Positions 25,736 to 34,125 of a stretch of DNA of 64,000 nt are shown in pieces. Every line of letters begins with the position of its first letter. Positions within the stretch are counted from its first letter, which is position 1. This DNA is from Metabacillus dongyingensis (GTDB lineage Bacteria > Bacillota > Bacilli > Bacillales > Bacillaceae). The notes beneath the pieces are model-generated. The model was not told the origin of the DNA and ran no database searches. It worked only from the letters and a program-made list of their open reading frames with translations. Made by a program: the position numbers and the translations under genes. Location: positions 4,280,001 to 4,344,000 of the forward strand of contig NZ_CP082944.1 of the NCBI RefSeq assembly GCF_019933155.2, given 5' to 3'.

Positions 25736-27501
25736 ATGGATTCAGCAGGAAGGATGATATGAACTGTCGTTCCGCGTCCTTCCTCGCTTTCAAATAGAAT
25801 CTCTCCTGCATGCTCTTCCCGGATGATTTTATAGCAAACCGTTAATCCAAGGCCCGTCCCTTTATCCTTTGTCGTATAAAAAGGTTCACCTAATTTCTCC
25901 ATTCGTTCTTGACTTAAACCAATTCCTTCATCCGAAATAGAGATCCGAATGCTGCCATCTGCCAAACGCTCTATAGCAGTTTCCACGGTTCCTCCATCAG
26001 GCATGGACTCAATTGCATTTTTTACTAAATTTATAAAAACCTGTTTTAAATGATTTTTATTCCCGCTGACTTTAAATAAGTCTGCTTCGTGATTAAGCAC
26101 AAGGCTGATGTTATTTTGAAGAGCACTGCTTTTCATTAGTGTCAGAACGTCTTCAATGACTGCTTTCAAGTCAACAGATAAGACTGTTTGCATTTGCGGC
26201 TTGGCAATTAAAAGCAGCTCGCCTACTACCTCGTTGATTCTGTCAATTTCTTCTGACATGACTCTTAAATGTTCGCCTCTCTGCTTCATAAGCTCATCTT
26301 CCTGCAGAAATTGCACAAAACCTTTTATTGATGTCAGCGGGTTTCGGATCTCATGAGCAATGCTTGCCGCTAATTCTCCGATGACGCTCATTTTTTCTGT
26401 TTTTAAAATAACCTCTGCATCCCTTTTCTTCTGTGTCACATCATTGCCGATGCAAAGAATATATGTCTCCCCTTCCAATCTTACAGGGATCTTTGTCACT
26501 TCAATCCACCTAGTATTTCCGGCTGAATCAATCGCAAGCTCAGGCTCCGCCCATTTCTCTGTTTCCCCGGCAAGAATCCGAAGCTCTTCATCGCGGATTT
26601 TCTTGATCTGATCCGGCTGATTATTAAAGTCAGAATCAATCTTTCCTATTAACTCATGTACTTCTTTACCGTATAAAGCGGACATTGCCTTGTTAATCAG
26701 AACAAACTTAAGCTCATGGTTCTTTACATAAATATAACTTGGGTTTAAATCCATTACTTTGTGAAGAAAATCCTTCTGATCCCTCAAATCCCTGTTCATC
26801 AACTGAATTCTTTTTGAATGCATGTTGAAGTAAGCCATAAAGATAATAAAGGTCGAGAGAACCGACCCAAAGCTGGATAAAAAAAGCGGAACCACTTGAT
26901 AGCCTGATAGAATACCATTAAAAAAGACGAATAAAATCGATGTGCAGAAAAAAATACTGAATGAACGCAAATCCTTATTAGTAAGTTTCTTCGACACAAC
27001 GATAAGCATAATGATGTTTATAAATACAAAAAAGACATTCAAATAGTACGTCCAGTTTAACGGTCCAAAAACCGGATAATAATGATCCGGGAAAAAGTCA
27101 TCCTTTATCATTTTTAAACCGGATACTCCATATGACGTTAAATTAATAGCAAAAACAGCCAGGCTCCAGATAATGAGCATGATGAGTATTTTAATATTAA
27201 TAAAACGGAACCACTGCTTTTTTTCGGCTTCGTTTTCTTGATTTATCATTAAGTACATAAAATAAAATAAAATCGGCATGATCATAATCGACCCAAAACG
27301 ACCTATTTGAAATAAAGTTTCTGCTGTTTCCATAGAAAATAAATCAGTGCCATATAAAAGAGCAACGTCTATTTGCCAAATAAAAAGCATGATTAAGAAA
27401 TAAACGATCGCTCTTGATAAGATGGTTTTCTCATTCATATATATAATCATCCCAAGCAGCAGAGGGATGAGAGAAACAAGGCCAAGCACAGTAAAGTACA
27501 T
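25732..27501 (-). CDS. Membrane sensor histidine kinase with PAS domain (sporulation-kinase type)
   Basis: A 589-residue kinase. Seven N-terminal membrane helices (about residues 1-225) are followed by a PAS domain (about 245-355, LNPSYIYVKNHELKFVLINK). A HisKA dimerisation domain with phospho-acceptor His in SIAHEIRNPLTSIKGFVQFL (about 375) and a HATPase (N box NLVKNAIESMP, G1 DEGIGLS, G2 DKGTGLGLTV) complete it. No response regulator is adjacent, so it is an orphan, as the Spo0A phosphorelay kinases of Bacilli are. That role is inference. GGAGTGAC precedes the ATG. Confidence 0.88.
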   Translation of the reverse strand: MYFTVLGLVSLIPLLLGMIIYMNEKTILSRAIVYFLIMLFIWQIDVALLYGTDLFSMETAETLFQIGRFGSIMIMPILFYFMYLMINQENEAEKKQWFRFINIKILIMLIIWSLAVFAINLTSYGVSGLKMIKDDFFPDHYYPVFGPLNWTYYLNVFFVFINIIMLIVVSKKLTNKDLRSFSIFFCTSILFVFFNGILSGYQVVPLFLSSFGSVLSTFIIFMAYFNMHSKRIQLMNRDLRDQKDFLHKVMDLNPSYIYVKNHELKFVLINKAMSALYGKEVHELIGKIDSDFNNQPDQIKKIRDEELRILAGETEKWAEPELAIDSAGNTRWIEVTKIPVRLEGETYILCIGNDVTQKKRDAEVILKTEKMSVIGELAASIAHEIRNPLTSIKGFVQFLQEDELMKQRGEHLRVMSEEIDRINEVVGELLLIAKPQMQTVLSVDLKAVIEDVLTLMKSSALQNNISLVLNHEADLFKVSGNKNHLKQVFINLVKNAIESMPDGGTVETAIERLADGSIRISISDEGIGLSQERMEKLGEPFYTTKDKGTGLGLTVCYKIIREEHAGEILFESEEGRGTTVHIILPAESI

Positions 27502-27641
27502 TGTAAGTCACTCCGAACTTTCGTATGAAATTGCCAACCTTCTCATTATAGACGAAGTTTGGAAATTGCGGCTATCTCATTTTTTCCTGAGGCTTCCGTA
27601 TTACCTGAGTACGTCCAGTTTCAAGTCAGATTCATACCCCT

Positions 27642-27676
27642 AAAAAATACACCTGAATCATACAGGTGTATTTTTT
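27642..27676 (-). terminator. Terminator of yuiH
   Basis: AAAAAATACACCTG (27642-27655) pairs perfectly with CAGGTGTATTTTTT (27663-27676), giving a T-run on the minus strand directly after the yuiH stop. Confidence 0.88.
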
Positions 27677-28272
27677 CAATCCCATGTAAACCGCTCTTCT
27701 TTCCACGGATCTCCATTCATATGATACCCATTTCTCTCCCAGAATCCAGGGTGATTGTGTTCTGTAAACTGGATTGCACGTATCCATTTTGCACTTTTCC
27801 AGAAGTACAAATGCGGAAAAACAGCTCTGAATGGAAAACCATGCTCCGGCGTAAGCGGTTCTCCGTTATGGGAATGAGCAAGCAGACTCGTTTCCTTTAG
27901 GAAATCATCAAGCGGCAAATTTGTTGTCCAGCCCTCCTCGGCATGGAGAATGCAATAGTTCGCGTTCTCATGCAGTCCCAAATCCTTCACGAGCTCTCGG
28001 GTGCTGATTCCTCTCCATACATTATCAAGCTTGGACCATCCCGTTACGCAATGAATATCGTTGCCCTGATCGATTTGCTTCATCTCCATCAAATCTTTAT
28101 ATGTAAATCTCTTAGGATGATTAAGTAAGCCAAATACTTGCAGATCCCATTTGCTTATATCCTCGTAATTAGGAACATTGCCTGCGTGAAGAACTGGAAA
28201 TTTGGTTGTGACATGCTGATTAGGCGGAACCCGATTGGGATCTCCTTTGCTTTTGACTTTGCCGAAATACAT
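27676..28272 (-). CDS. yuiH: Molybdopterin-dependent oxidoreductase (sulfite oxidase-like, YuiH)
   Basis: A 198-residue protein consisting of only the sulfite-oxidase molybdopterin domain. The Mo-ligating cysteine is in DIHCVTGWSKLDNVWRGIS (about residue 85), and LTPEHGFPFRAVFPHLYFWKSAKW is typical of the YedY/YuiH subgroup. There is no signal peptide, unlike MsrP/YedY, so it is cytosolic. It diverges from bioY over 108 bp, as in B. subtilis. GAGGAGG precedes the ATG. Confidence 0.92.
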   Translation of the reverse strand: MYFGKVKSKGDPNRVPPNQHVTTKFPVLHAGNVPNYEDISKWDLQVFGLLNHPKRFTYKDLMEMKQIDQGNDIHCVTGWSKLDNVWRGISTRELVKDLGLHENANYCILHAEEGWTTNLPLDDFLKETSLLAHSHNGEPLTPEHGFPFRAVFPHLYFWKSAKWIRAIQFTEHNHPGFWERNGYHMNGDPWKEERFTWD

Positions 28273-28287
28273 ATTGATACCTCCTCT

Positions 28288-28320
28288 TTAGTTAACTTCA
28301 ATAAAATAAAGTTGACATAT
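28288..28320. promoter_or_regulatory. BirA (biotin repressor) operator candidate
   Basis: TTAGTTAACT (28288-28297) and AGTTGACATA (28310-28319) form a split dyad GTTAAC-N14-GTTGAC, close to the Bacillus BirA box (GTTAAC arms about 15 bp apart). The right arm contains a TTGACA -35 for bioY. It sits between yuiH and bioY and may control both. Confidence 0.6.
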
Positions 28321-28380
28321 TTAACTGGATTCAGTACTCTTTTTATAGAAAGATACACAGCATCTATGGGGGATGAGAGA

Positions 28381-28965
28381 ATGAAAAATAAATTAAAAGC
28401 TTATGATTTAGCACTCGTCGGAATGTTTGCAGCTTTAATGGCGATTGGTGCAAACCTCACTTCATTTTTAACAGTTGGAACGGTTCCGTTATCAATGCAG
28501 CCCTTTTTCTGTATTTTAGCAGGTTTGCTGCTCGGAAGCAGATTAGGCGCATTATCTATGATTGTTTATGCACTCGCAGGAATAGCAGGTGCACCTGTCT
28601 TCGCACAGTTCAGCGGAGGAATTGGAGTTATTTTCGGCAGTACCGGCGGGTTTATTTTATCCTATATTGCTGCTGCTTATGTAGCAGGCAAAATTATTGA
28701 AGCAAGCAAAAAACCAGCACTTTCCGTTTTTTTCCTTTCATCATTTGCAGGAATTGCTCTTATCTATATTATCGGAACGTCTTATATGTACGCAGCTCTT
28801 AATTATTGGCTGAATGTTGAAATGAGCTATACTGGCGCATGGCTTGTGATGACATGGTTTATTGTGAAAGATATAATCTTTACAGCCATTGGCGCTGTCA
28901 TTGCTCCACGCATTTATACAGCTGTAAATAAAGCTTCGAGACTTGGGAAGCATCGCGCTGCCTGA
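28381..28965 (+). CDS. bioY: Biotin transporter BioY
   Basis: A 194-residue S-component for biotin uptake with six hydrophobic helices. Family marks are GANLTSFLTVGTVPLSMQPF at the N-terminus, LGALSMIVYALAGIAGAPVF and FGSTGGFILSYIAAAYVAG. The start at 28381 follows GGGGGATGAGAG; a longer frame upstream would run through the BirA box. No energising ATPase (EcfA) is nearby, so it probably uses the shared ECF module or works alone. It matches B. subtilis yuiG, a member of the BirA regulon. Confidence 0.94.
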   Translation: MKNKLKAYDLALVGMFAALMAIGANLTSFLTVGTVPLSMQPFFCILAGLLLGSRLGALSMIVYALAGIAGAPVFAQFSGGIGVIFGSTGGFILSYIAAAYVAGKIIEASKKPALSVFFLSSFAGIALIYIIGTSYMYAALNYWLNVEMSYTGAWLVMTWFIVKDIIFTAIGAVIAPRIYTAVNKASRLGKHRAA

Positions 28966-28982
28966 TCTGAAAGATACGTATG

Positions 28983-29013
28983 AAAAAAACACATGAGAAA
29001 TCATGTGTTTTTT
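28983..29013. terminator. Bidirectional terminator between bioY and the DUF6241 gene
   Basis: AAAAAACACATGA (28984-28996), GAAA tetraloop, TCATGTGTTTTTT (29001-29013). Both strands end in a T-run. Confidence 0.9.
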
Positions 29014-29545
29014 ATTTGATCTCACCCTTATTTTCTTCAAGATATTTTAATTCTTCGTCTTTGGACAGCACGCCTGTTGCTTTGCCTATCGTACCGCCCT
29101 GAAGGCTCCATATTGCATTGTGGTCTCTGTCAGCATCTGCATAATCATTTTCAAGCCATCTGCTGAGGATATCCAAATATAAATCCGAGTTTTCAAAGGC
29201 TTCTTTGTCGCTTTCAATTTGTTTGATTAAATAAAGAATTCTCTCTTCCGTGATTTCAAAGTGAATCCACTTATCTTTGGCCTCCACTTTTTGGTGAGAC
29301 ATCCCGTGCAGATATTTTTGTATTTGATCTTCTGTAATCGTCGCTCCGCCTACTGGAAATGGGTTATTGCTTAAATCTATTTCAGCAAGCTTCTCCGAAC
29401 TTTCATTAATTGTCTTATTTACTTGTTCTGTACTTTGTACAGGTGTATGGATCGTTTCGGTGAAAATATAAAAAATAACACCCGCACAGCATAGCAATAA
29501 TATCATTGCACCTGTGAGAAACTTATGCTGTTTCATCCATTTCAT
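29012..29545 (-). CDS. Membrane-anchored DUF6241-type protein
   Basis: 177 residues. A single N-terminal membrane helix (about residues 10-28) is followed by an extracytoplasmic region. The conserved part is TITEDQIQKYLHGMSHQKVEA, then LYLDILSRWLENDYADADRD and WSLQGGTIGKATGVLS, which I recall as the DUF6241 family of Bacillaceae. The function is unknown. It is monocistronic and convergent with bioY. Confidence 0.8.
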   Translation of the reverse strand: MKWMKQHKFLTGAMILLLCCAGVIFYIFTETIHTPVQSTEQVNKTINESSEKLAEIDLSNNPFPVGGATITEDQIQKYLHGMSHQKVEAKDKWIHFEITEERILYLIKQIESDKEAFENSDLYLDILSRWLENDYADADRDHNAIWSLQGGTIGKATGVLSKDEELKYLEENKGEIK

Positions 29546-29733
29546 TCACTGCACCCCTATCTTTTTTATACTAAATAGTTCTATTCATCTATTTATATCT
29601 CCTTCTCCGGTAAAGATTGTTGCATAACTAGACAAAATCCGATAAAATCTTACAGTATCCTAGATTTCATGTATAAAAGATTCCTAAATTGGAAAATACT
29701 TAGTGTGAGATCTTGTGAAAGAGGTGAGCTTAC

Positions 29734-29877
29734 ATGACAGTATTGCAAATGAAGCGCTATTTCTTAAATGAAAAAGAACGCGAAACATACGAGAATACTC
29801 TTTTAAAAAGACAGCCGGAACTATTAGAGAGAATCCTGGAAATGGATGACGAAGAGTTATTAGAGAGATTGAAATAA
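29734..29877 (+). CDS. Small charged protein, 47 residues
   Basis: A short gene: GAGGTGAGC lies 7 bases before the ATG, and the product MTVLQMKRYFLNEKERETYE, then NTLLKRQPELLERILEMDDE, ends in ELLERLK. It is rich in E, L, K and R and predicted helical, with no cysteine or membrane segment. I do not recognise the family. The good ribosome binding site and biased composition support coding. A REP-like remnant begins 1 base after the stop. Confidence 0.6.
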   Translation: MTVLQMKRYFLNEKERETYENTLLKRQPELLERILEMDDEELLERLK

Positions 29878-29878
29878 G

Positions 29879-29948
29879 AAAAGCGAAGCTTAACATCATA
29901 GAAAAGCTCTGGCGCCTGTCAGGAGACAGAGCTAAGCATCGAAATAGC
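29879..29948. repeat. REP-like element remnant
   Basis: GAAAAGCGAAGC... and AAAGCTCTGGCGCCTGTCAG / GAGACAGAGCTAAGC share the ends and GACAGAGCT block of the REP family seen elsewhere, but the element is degenerate. Confidence 0.4.
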
Positions 29949-29991
29949 AGAGAAAAGGCCGCCCTGTTTATATGCAGGCGGCCTTTTCTCT
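29949..29991. terminator. Terminator of yuiF
   Basis: AGAGAAAAGGCCGCC (29949-29963) pairs perfectly with GGCGGCCTTTTCTCT (29977-29991). It lies 7 bases after the yuiF stop and has T-rich sequence on both sides. Confidence 0.85.
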
Positions 29992-29998
29992 TTTTCTA

Positions 29999-31327
29999 TT
30001 AAAGGACAATTGCCGCAATCCATCCGAAAATAACCAATGGAATGTTATAATGCAGGAATGTCGGCACACATGTATCCCAAATATGATCATGCTCTCCGTC
30101 AGCATTTAAACCCGACGTTGGACCAAGTGTGCTGTCAGATGCAGGTGAACCTGCATCACCGAGCGCTCCGGCAGTACCTATGAGTGCAATGGTTGCCATA
30201 GGGCTAAAGCCCAGCTCAAGGCAAAGCGGTACAAAAAGAGTCGCAATAATCGGCACTGTTGAGAACGATGAACCGATCCCAGTAGTAACTAAAAGGCCTA
30301 CAAGCAGCATTAACACCGCTGCAAGCGACTGATTGCCGTCAATTAAATCTGCAGAAGTTTTCACCAAAGAATCAATATGACCTGTTTCTTGCATAACAGC
30401 TGAAAATCCTGAAGAAGCAAGCATGACAAATCCTATAAATGCCATCATCCTCATTCCGTTAGTCAGAAGCTGATCCGCTTCGTTCCATTTCATTGATCCT
30501 GTTGCATAGAGGACAGTAATTCCGGCCAAAGCGCCGAAAATCATCCCTTCTACTTCTAGTTTCTGAGAAAGGAACAACTGAACACTTAATGAAACAACAA
30601 TTGCCAGAATAGCAAAAGACACACTTTTTTTCGTATAAACAACAGGAGTCTGTCCAGCTATTTCTTTTGTCTCATACATACGTCTCTTTCTGAACGTAAA
30701 GAATGAAATGACTAAACCGACGAGCATACCTGCAGAAGGAATCAGCATCGCCTGAGGAATATCCTTCAAACTTACAGTTAAGCCGCCTGCTGCTATACTC
30801 TTTTGAAGAATACCATGGTATATGGCTCCGAATCCTACCGGCAACAGCATATAGGGTGTAATTAATCCAAATGAAATGACAATGGCAATTAAACGGCGGT
30901 CCAACTGCAATTGATTCAATACCTTTAATAAAGGCGGGATTAAGACAGGTATAAATGCGATGTGAACAGGTACAACATTTTGAGAGAAAATAGATATAAT
31001 CAATATAATCATGATAATAAGTACTTTTGAAAGAGTTTTCCTTCTCTCTTCTCCTTCTTTACCAACTAGCTTAATAGCTGCTTCCACCATTGCATCAGGC
31101 AAGCCTGTTTTTGACAGAGCAACAGCAAATGCGCCAAGAAGAGCATAACTCAGGGCAACAGTCGCGTTCCCGCCAAGACCGCCTGTAAATGTTTCAATTG
31201 TCGCTTTTAAATCCAGTCCGCCTGTTAAACCTCCAACAAGTGCGCCTGCCACTAAGGAAAATACAACATTTACCCTCAGCAAACTTAAAACAAGCATGAC
31301 CAAAACAGCCAAAATAACTGCATTCAT
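29999..31327 (-). CDS. yuiF: Na+/H+ antiporter-family permease YuiF
   Basis: A 442-residue membrane protein with about eleven helices. It begins MNAVILAVLVMLVLSLLRVN; the two halves carry family signatures ALSKTGLPDAMV and GSSFSTVPIIATLFVPLC, and GSPASDSTLGPTSGLNADGEHDHIWD is the typical C-terminal block. The family is annotated both as Na+/H+ antiporter and as amino-acid transporter; the substrate is not proven. It is monocistronic; GGAGG lies before the ATG. Two TTAG-N4-CTAA sites flank its promoter. Confidence 0.9.
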   Translation of the reverse strand: MNAVILAVLVMLVLSLLRVNVVFSLVAGALVGGLTGGLDLKATIETFTGGLGGNATVALSYALLGAFAVALSKTGLPDAMVEAAIKLVGKEGEERRKTLSKVLIIMIILIISIFSQNVVPVHIAFIPVLIPPLLKVLNQLQLDRRLIAIVISFGLITPYMLLPVGFGAIYHGILQKSIAAGGLTVSLKDIPQAMLIPSAGMLVGLVISFFTFRKRRMYETKEIAGQTPVVYTKKSVSFAILAIVVSLSVQLFLSQKLEVEGMIFGALAGITVLYATGSMKWNEADQLLTNGMRMMAFIGFVMLASSGFSAVMQETGHIDSLVKTSADLIDGNQSLAAVLMLLVGLLVTTGIGSSFSTVPIIATLFVPLCLELGFSPMATIALIGTAGALGDAGSPASDSTLGPTSGLNADGEHDHIWDTCVPTFLHYNIPLVIFGWIAAIVL

Positions 31328-31354
31328 CTATAAAACCTCCGGAATCTTCTTACT

Positions 31355-31366
31355 TTAGTATGCTAA
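31355..31366. promoter_or_regulatory. Downstream TTAG-N4-CTAA operator-like site at yuiF
   Basis: TTAGTATGCTAA lies 28 bp upstream of the yuiF ATG (minus strand), with a second palindrome CTAATGTATTAG (31363-31374) directly overlapping it. Confidence 0.45.
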
Positions 31367-31396
31367 TGTATTAGTGAGATAAAATTCAATAGAATT

Positions 31397-31426
31397 AAAA
31401 TAACATATTTTCTTTTTTAGTGTCAA
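31397..31426 (-). promoter_or_regulatory. Promoter candidate of yuiF
   Basis: On the minus strand TTGACA (31426-31421), 18 bp, TATTTT (31402-31397). It lies between the two TTAG-N4-CTAA sites. Confidence 0.5.
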
Positions 31427-31444
31427 TGTTAAAATTTTATTATA

Positions 31445-31456
31445 TTAGCAGACTAA
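31445..31456. promoter_or_regulatory. Upstream TTAG-N4-CTAA operator-like site at yuiF
   Basis: TTAGCAGACTAA. With its flanks, ATTAGCAGACTAAAG (31444-31458) is an inverted copy of CTTTAGTATGCTAAT (31353-31367) with a single mismatch. The centres are 90 bp apart. Confidence 0.45.
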
Positions 31457-31533
31457 AGGATTATAGAATAAGGATGGATTTATTTTGAATGATGCAATCT
31501 TTCCGAAAATGAATGAATCCATTCCATTTCCAT

Positions 31534-31562
31534 ACAAAAAAAGGCACTGAAATCAGTGCCTT
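31534..31562 (-). terminator. Terminator of pepA
   Basis: AAGGCACTGA (31541-31550) pairs with TCAGTGCCTT (31553-31562); on the minus strand seven T follow. Confidence 0.88.
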
Positions 31563-31571
31563 CCCCCGTCA

Positions 31572-33062
31572 TTAAACCTCAAAACGTTCTACAAATGCTG
31601 CAAGTGTCCGAGCCATGACACCAGTGCCGCCAGAAGGTCCAAGATCATCTGCATTCGAAGATGTCGCTGTTCCTGCGATATCTAAATGCACCCATGGAGT
31701 ACCTTCTGCAAATTCTCCAATAAATGTCCCCGCCATGATGGCATGACCTTCACGTCCAGGGGAATTATTCAAATCCGCCATTTTACTGCCGCGAACTTTA
31801 TCAATGTCTTTTTTTGTAATCGGCAATCTCCAGATTGGCTCCCCGCATTCATGGGATGCCTCTAACACTTGCTCAAATAATGCTTCATTATTTGTCATCG
31901 CACCTGTTGTATGTGTTCCTAGAGCAATGATGACTCCGCCTGTCAATGTCGCAACATCTACTAAATAATTAGCGCCATGATGCTTGGCATATGTGATGCC
32001 GTCAGCAAGGACTAATCGGCCCTCTGCGTCTGTATTGAGCACTTCAATCGTTTTTCCGCTCATCGAAATGATGACATCATCAGGCTTGAAAGCATTGCCG
32101 CTGATCATGTTGTCAGTTGATGGAATGACAGCGAGTACGTTTTGTTCAGGCTTCAGTTTTCCAATGATCTCCATCGCTCCTAAAACAGCTGCTGCTCCAC
32201 CCATATCCGATTTCATTCCGACGATGCCGTCTTTCGGCTTAATTGAGTAACCTCCAGTATCAAAGGTGATGCCTTTACCAACCAGACCAATCACATCTGT
32301 CCATTCTTCTTTTCCCTGGTATTTAAGAACAATCATTTTCGGCGGTTCATCAGATCCCTTGTTCACGGCAAGGAGAGCACCCATTCCAAGCTTCTCCATA
32401 TCTTCTTTTTCAAGCACTTCATATTCAAAACCGTATTTTCCAGCGATATCCACAGAGTATTTAGCAAGTTCCGTTGCAGTTAAAATATTACCGGGCATGT
32501 TGACAAGCGTTCTTGCAGAGTTTGTTCCTTCTCCGAATGCAGATCCAACTGCAAGACTTGAACGTATTTCGGCATCATCCTCATTTGAAATGATCGTAAC
32601 TTGGTTGACGTTTCGTTCCGGCTCATTTGATTTTTGTTTATAGTCCTGTATTTTATAAGTAGAAAGCGGAAGAACTTCTGCTAATGCGTGAGCAGCTTCG
32701 TTTGCCTGAACATGTTCACTTGTGAATGTATCAAGAACGATTGAAAAAGATTGAATTTTATCTTTTTGCAGCGATTTGAACAGCTTCGCAAAAGACTCTC
32801 TTGCAGCATCAAAATCATATTCCTTTTCTTTGCCAAGGCCTGTAAAGTAAATTCGTTTTGCGCCGATTTTACCAAGAGTATGTACTTTCGAGATTTCTTT
32901 CTTATTGGCAGAAATATCCCCCTCTTTTACAAGCACTGAAAAATGACCTTCAAGCTTTTGGTCAAGCTCAGCTAAGGGGCCATCAAACGAGCTTGTTTTT
33001 TGAAATAATCCAAAAATGATTGTTTCTTCGTTCCATTTAATTGATGATTGAACATGAAACAT
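31572..33062 (-). CDS. pepA: Leucyl aminopeptidase, M17 family
   Basis: A 496-residue cytosolic M17 aminopeptidase. The two-metal active site is seen in the C-terminal half: [16 protein letters not shown] (Lys and Asp), [16 protein letters not shown], the signature [13 protein letters not shown] (Asp, Glu, Arg) and the final LDIAGTA. The N-terminal macro-like domain is less conserved. It corresponds to B. subtilis yuiE. It follows the DUF309 gene by 15 bp and is probably cotranscribed with it. Confidence 0.95.
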   Translation of the reverse strand: MFHVQSSIKWNEETIIFGLFQKTSSFDGPLAELDQKLEGHFSVLVKEGDISANKKEISKVHTLGKIGAKRIYFTGLGKEKEYDFDAARESFAKLFKSLQKDKIQSFSIVLDTFTSEHVQANEAAHALAEVLPLSTYKIQDYKQKSNEPERNVNQVTIISNEDDAEIRSSLAVGSAFGEGTNSARTLVNMPGNILTATELAKYSVDIAGKYGFEYEVLEKEDMEKLGMGALLAVNKGSDEPPKMIVLKYQGKEEWTDVIGLVGKGITFDTGGYSIKPKDGIVGMKSDMGGAAAVLGAMEIIGKLKPEQNVLAVIPSTDNMISGNAFKPDDVIISMSGKTIEVLNTDAEGRLVLADGITYAKHHGANYLVDVATLTGGVIIALGTHTTGAMTNNEALFEQVLEASHECGEPIWRLPITKKDIDKVRGSKMADLNNSPGREGHAIMAGTFIGEFAEGTPWVHLDIAGTATSSNADDLGPSGGTGVMARTLAAFVERFEV

Positions 33063-33077
33063 GAAAACACACCTCCA

Positions 33078-33476
33078 TTAATAGTTAGGTTTTCCATGCT
33101 CTTCTTCAAGGTATAGAAAAAGAGCAGGCAATTTAGGCAGCTGCCCGGCTTTTTCAAAAGAAACCGACTGAATGCCGGAAGGAATAATTACCAGACATTC
33201 TTCAATGAATGCATTTACTTTTTCAAGGTCCACTCCCCAATGGAATGGGCGGTAGGACTGTATGTAAGAGTGTCCTGCTTGCATCATGAGCCTTGCTCCT
33301 TTAATATTGCCATATTCGTAATGATAAATAGCAACTGTCATTTGCAGCAGCCCTTTTAGAAATAAGTTATCCTTCTCCGTCAGCCAGATTAATTCAAGCA
33401 AATCATGGCAAGTATAATAATCGCCTTCATTAAAATGGATAAAAAACTGATAATATTCTATTGGGTAAAGAGTCAC
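33078..33476 (-). CDS. DUF309 protein
   Basis: A 132-residue all-helical DUF309 protein. The conserved FNEGDYYTCHDLLELIWL at residues 14-31 and LLQMTVAIYHYEYGNIKGA are the family signature. The function is unknown; the His and Glu residues of the first motif are intact. It is the first gene of a two-gene unit with pepA. The start has no strong ribosome binding site (GAGAGGAGTGCATGCC lies slightly upstream). Confidence 0.85.
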   Translation of the reverse strand: MTLYPIEYYQFFIHFNEGDYYTCHDLLELIWLTEKDNLFLKGLLQMTVAIYHYEYGNIKGARLMMQAGHSYIQSYRPFHWGVDLEKVNAFIEECLVIIPSGIQSVSFEKAGQLPKLPALFLYLEEEHGKPNY

Positions 33477-33633
33477 GTGGCATGCACTCCTCTCTGACCT
33501 TATTGTATCAAAGGATAAAAAGTTTTTATACTATTTGAACAAATGACAGAGGATAAGGACATGTATGCATGGAACTATACCATACAGTCAATTACAGAGT
33601 ATTTATATTTGAACGGAAAGGATGTCCGACCTC

Positions 33634-34113
33634 ATGGAGATACTACTTAATTTCCCGCTGCTAGCTTCCCTGACAGCCATTTTCTTTGCACAATTTGTAA
33701 AAGTGCCGATAACGTATATTGCGACTCGGAAAATTGACTGGTCTCTTATTTTAAGCACTGGGGGAATGCCCAGTTCCCACTCTGCGGCCGTTACGGCACT
33801 TGCAACAGGGGTCGCTCTTGATAACGGGCTTGCCTCTTCCCTTTTTGCTGTTTCAGCGGTTTTTGCTATCATTACAATGTTTGATGCCACTGGAGTAAGA
33901 AGACACGCCGGAGAGCAGGCCACAGTTCTTAATAAACTTGTAACTGACTTTAATACATTTGTCGGCGAGGCAAAAGCATGGCCTCAGCAAGAAGAAAAAG
34001 AAAAACAAAAGAAATTGAAAGAACTTCTGGGACATCAGCCTATTGAGGTATTCTTCGGAGGATTAACAGGAATTTTATTGACCCTGTTCCTTCACTATCT
34101 ATTCATTATGTAA
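33634..34113 (+). CDS. yuiD: Divergent PAP2 family membrane protein YuiD
   Basis: 159 residues from the ATG at 33634, chosen because GGAAAGG lies about 12 bases upstream; the ATG at 33622 touches that site but is also possible. The family (acid phosphatase/vanadium-dependent haloperoxidase-related) is marked by FVKVPITY, TGGMPSSHSAAVTALATGVA and DATGVRRHAGEQA. Four membrane helices. The SSH and R-H-A-G-E residues resemble PAP2 catalytic motifs, but the substrate is unknown. A BtuF-like gene follows after 12 bp. Confidence 0.9.
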   Translation: MEILLNFPLLASLTAIFFAQFVKVPITYIATRKIDWSLILSTGGMPSSHSAAVTALATGVALDNGLASSLFAVSAVFAIITMFDATGVRRHAGEQATVLNKLVTDFNTFVGEAKAWPQQEEKEKQKKLKELLGHQPIEVFFGGLTGILLTLFLHYLFIM

Positions 34114-34125
34114 GGAGGGATTGCT

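Noticed and set aside
33561..33650. Possible 29-residue leader peptide before yuiD
   Set aside because: The AAGGA is only one base from the ATG and the peptide overlaps the yuiD start; likely chance.
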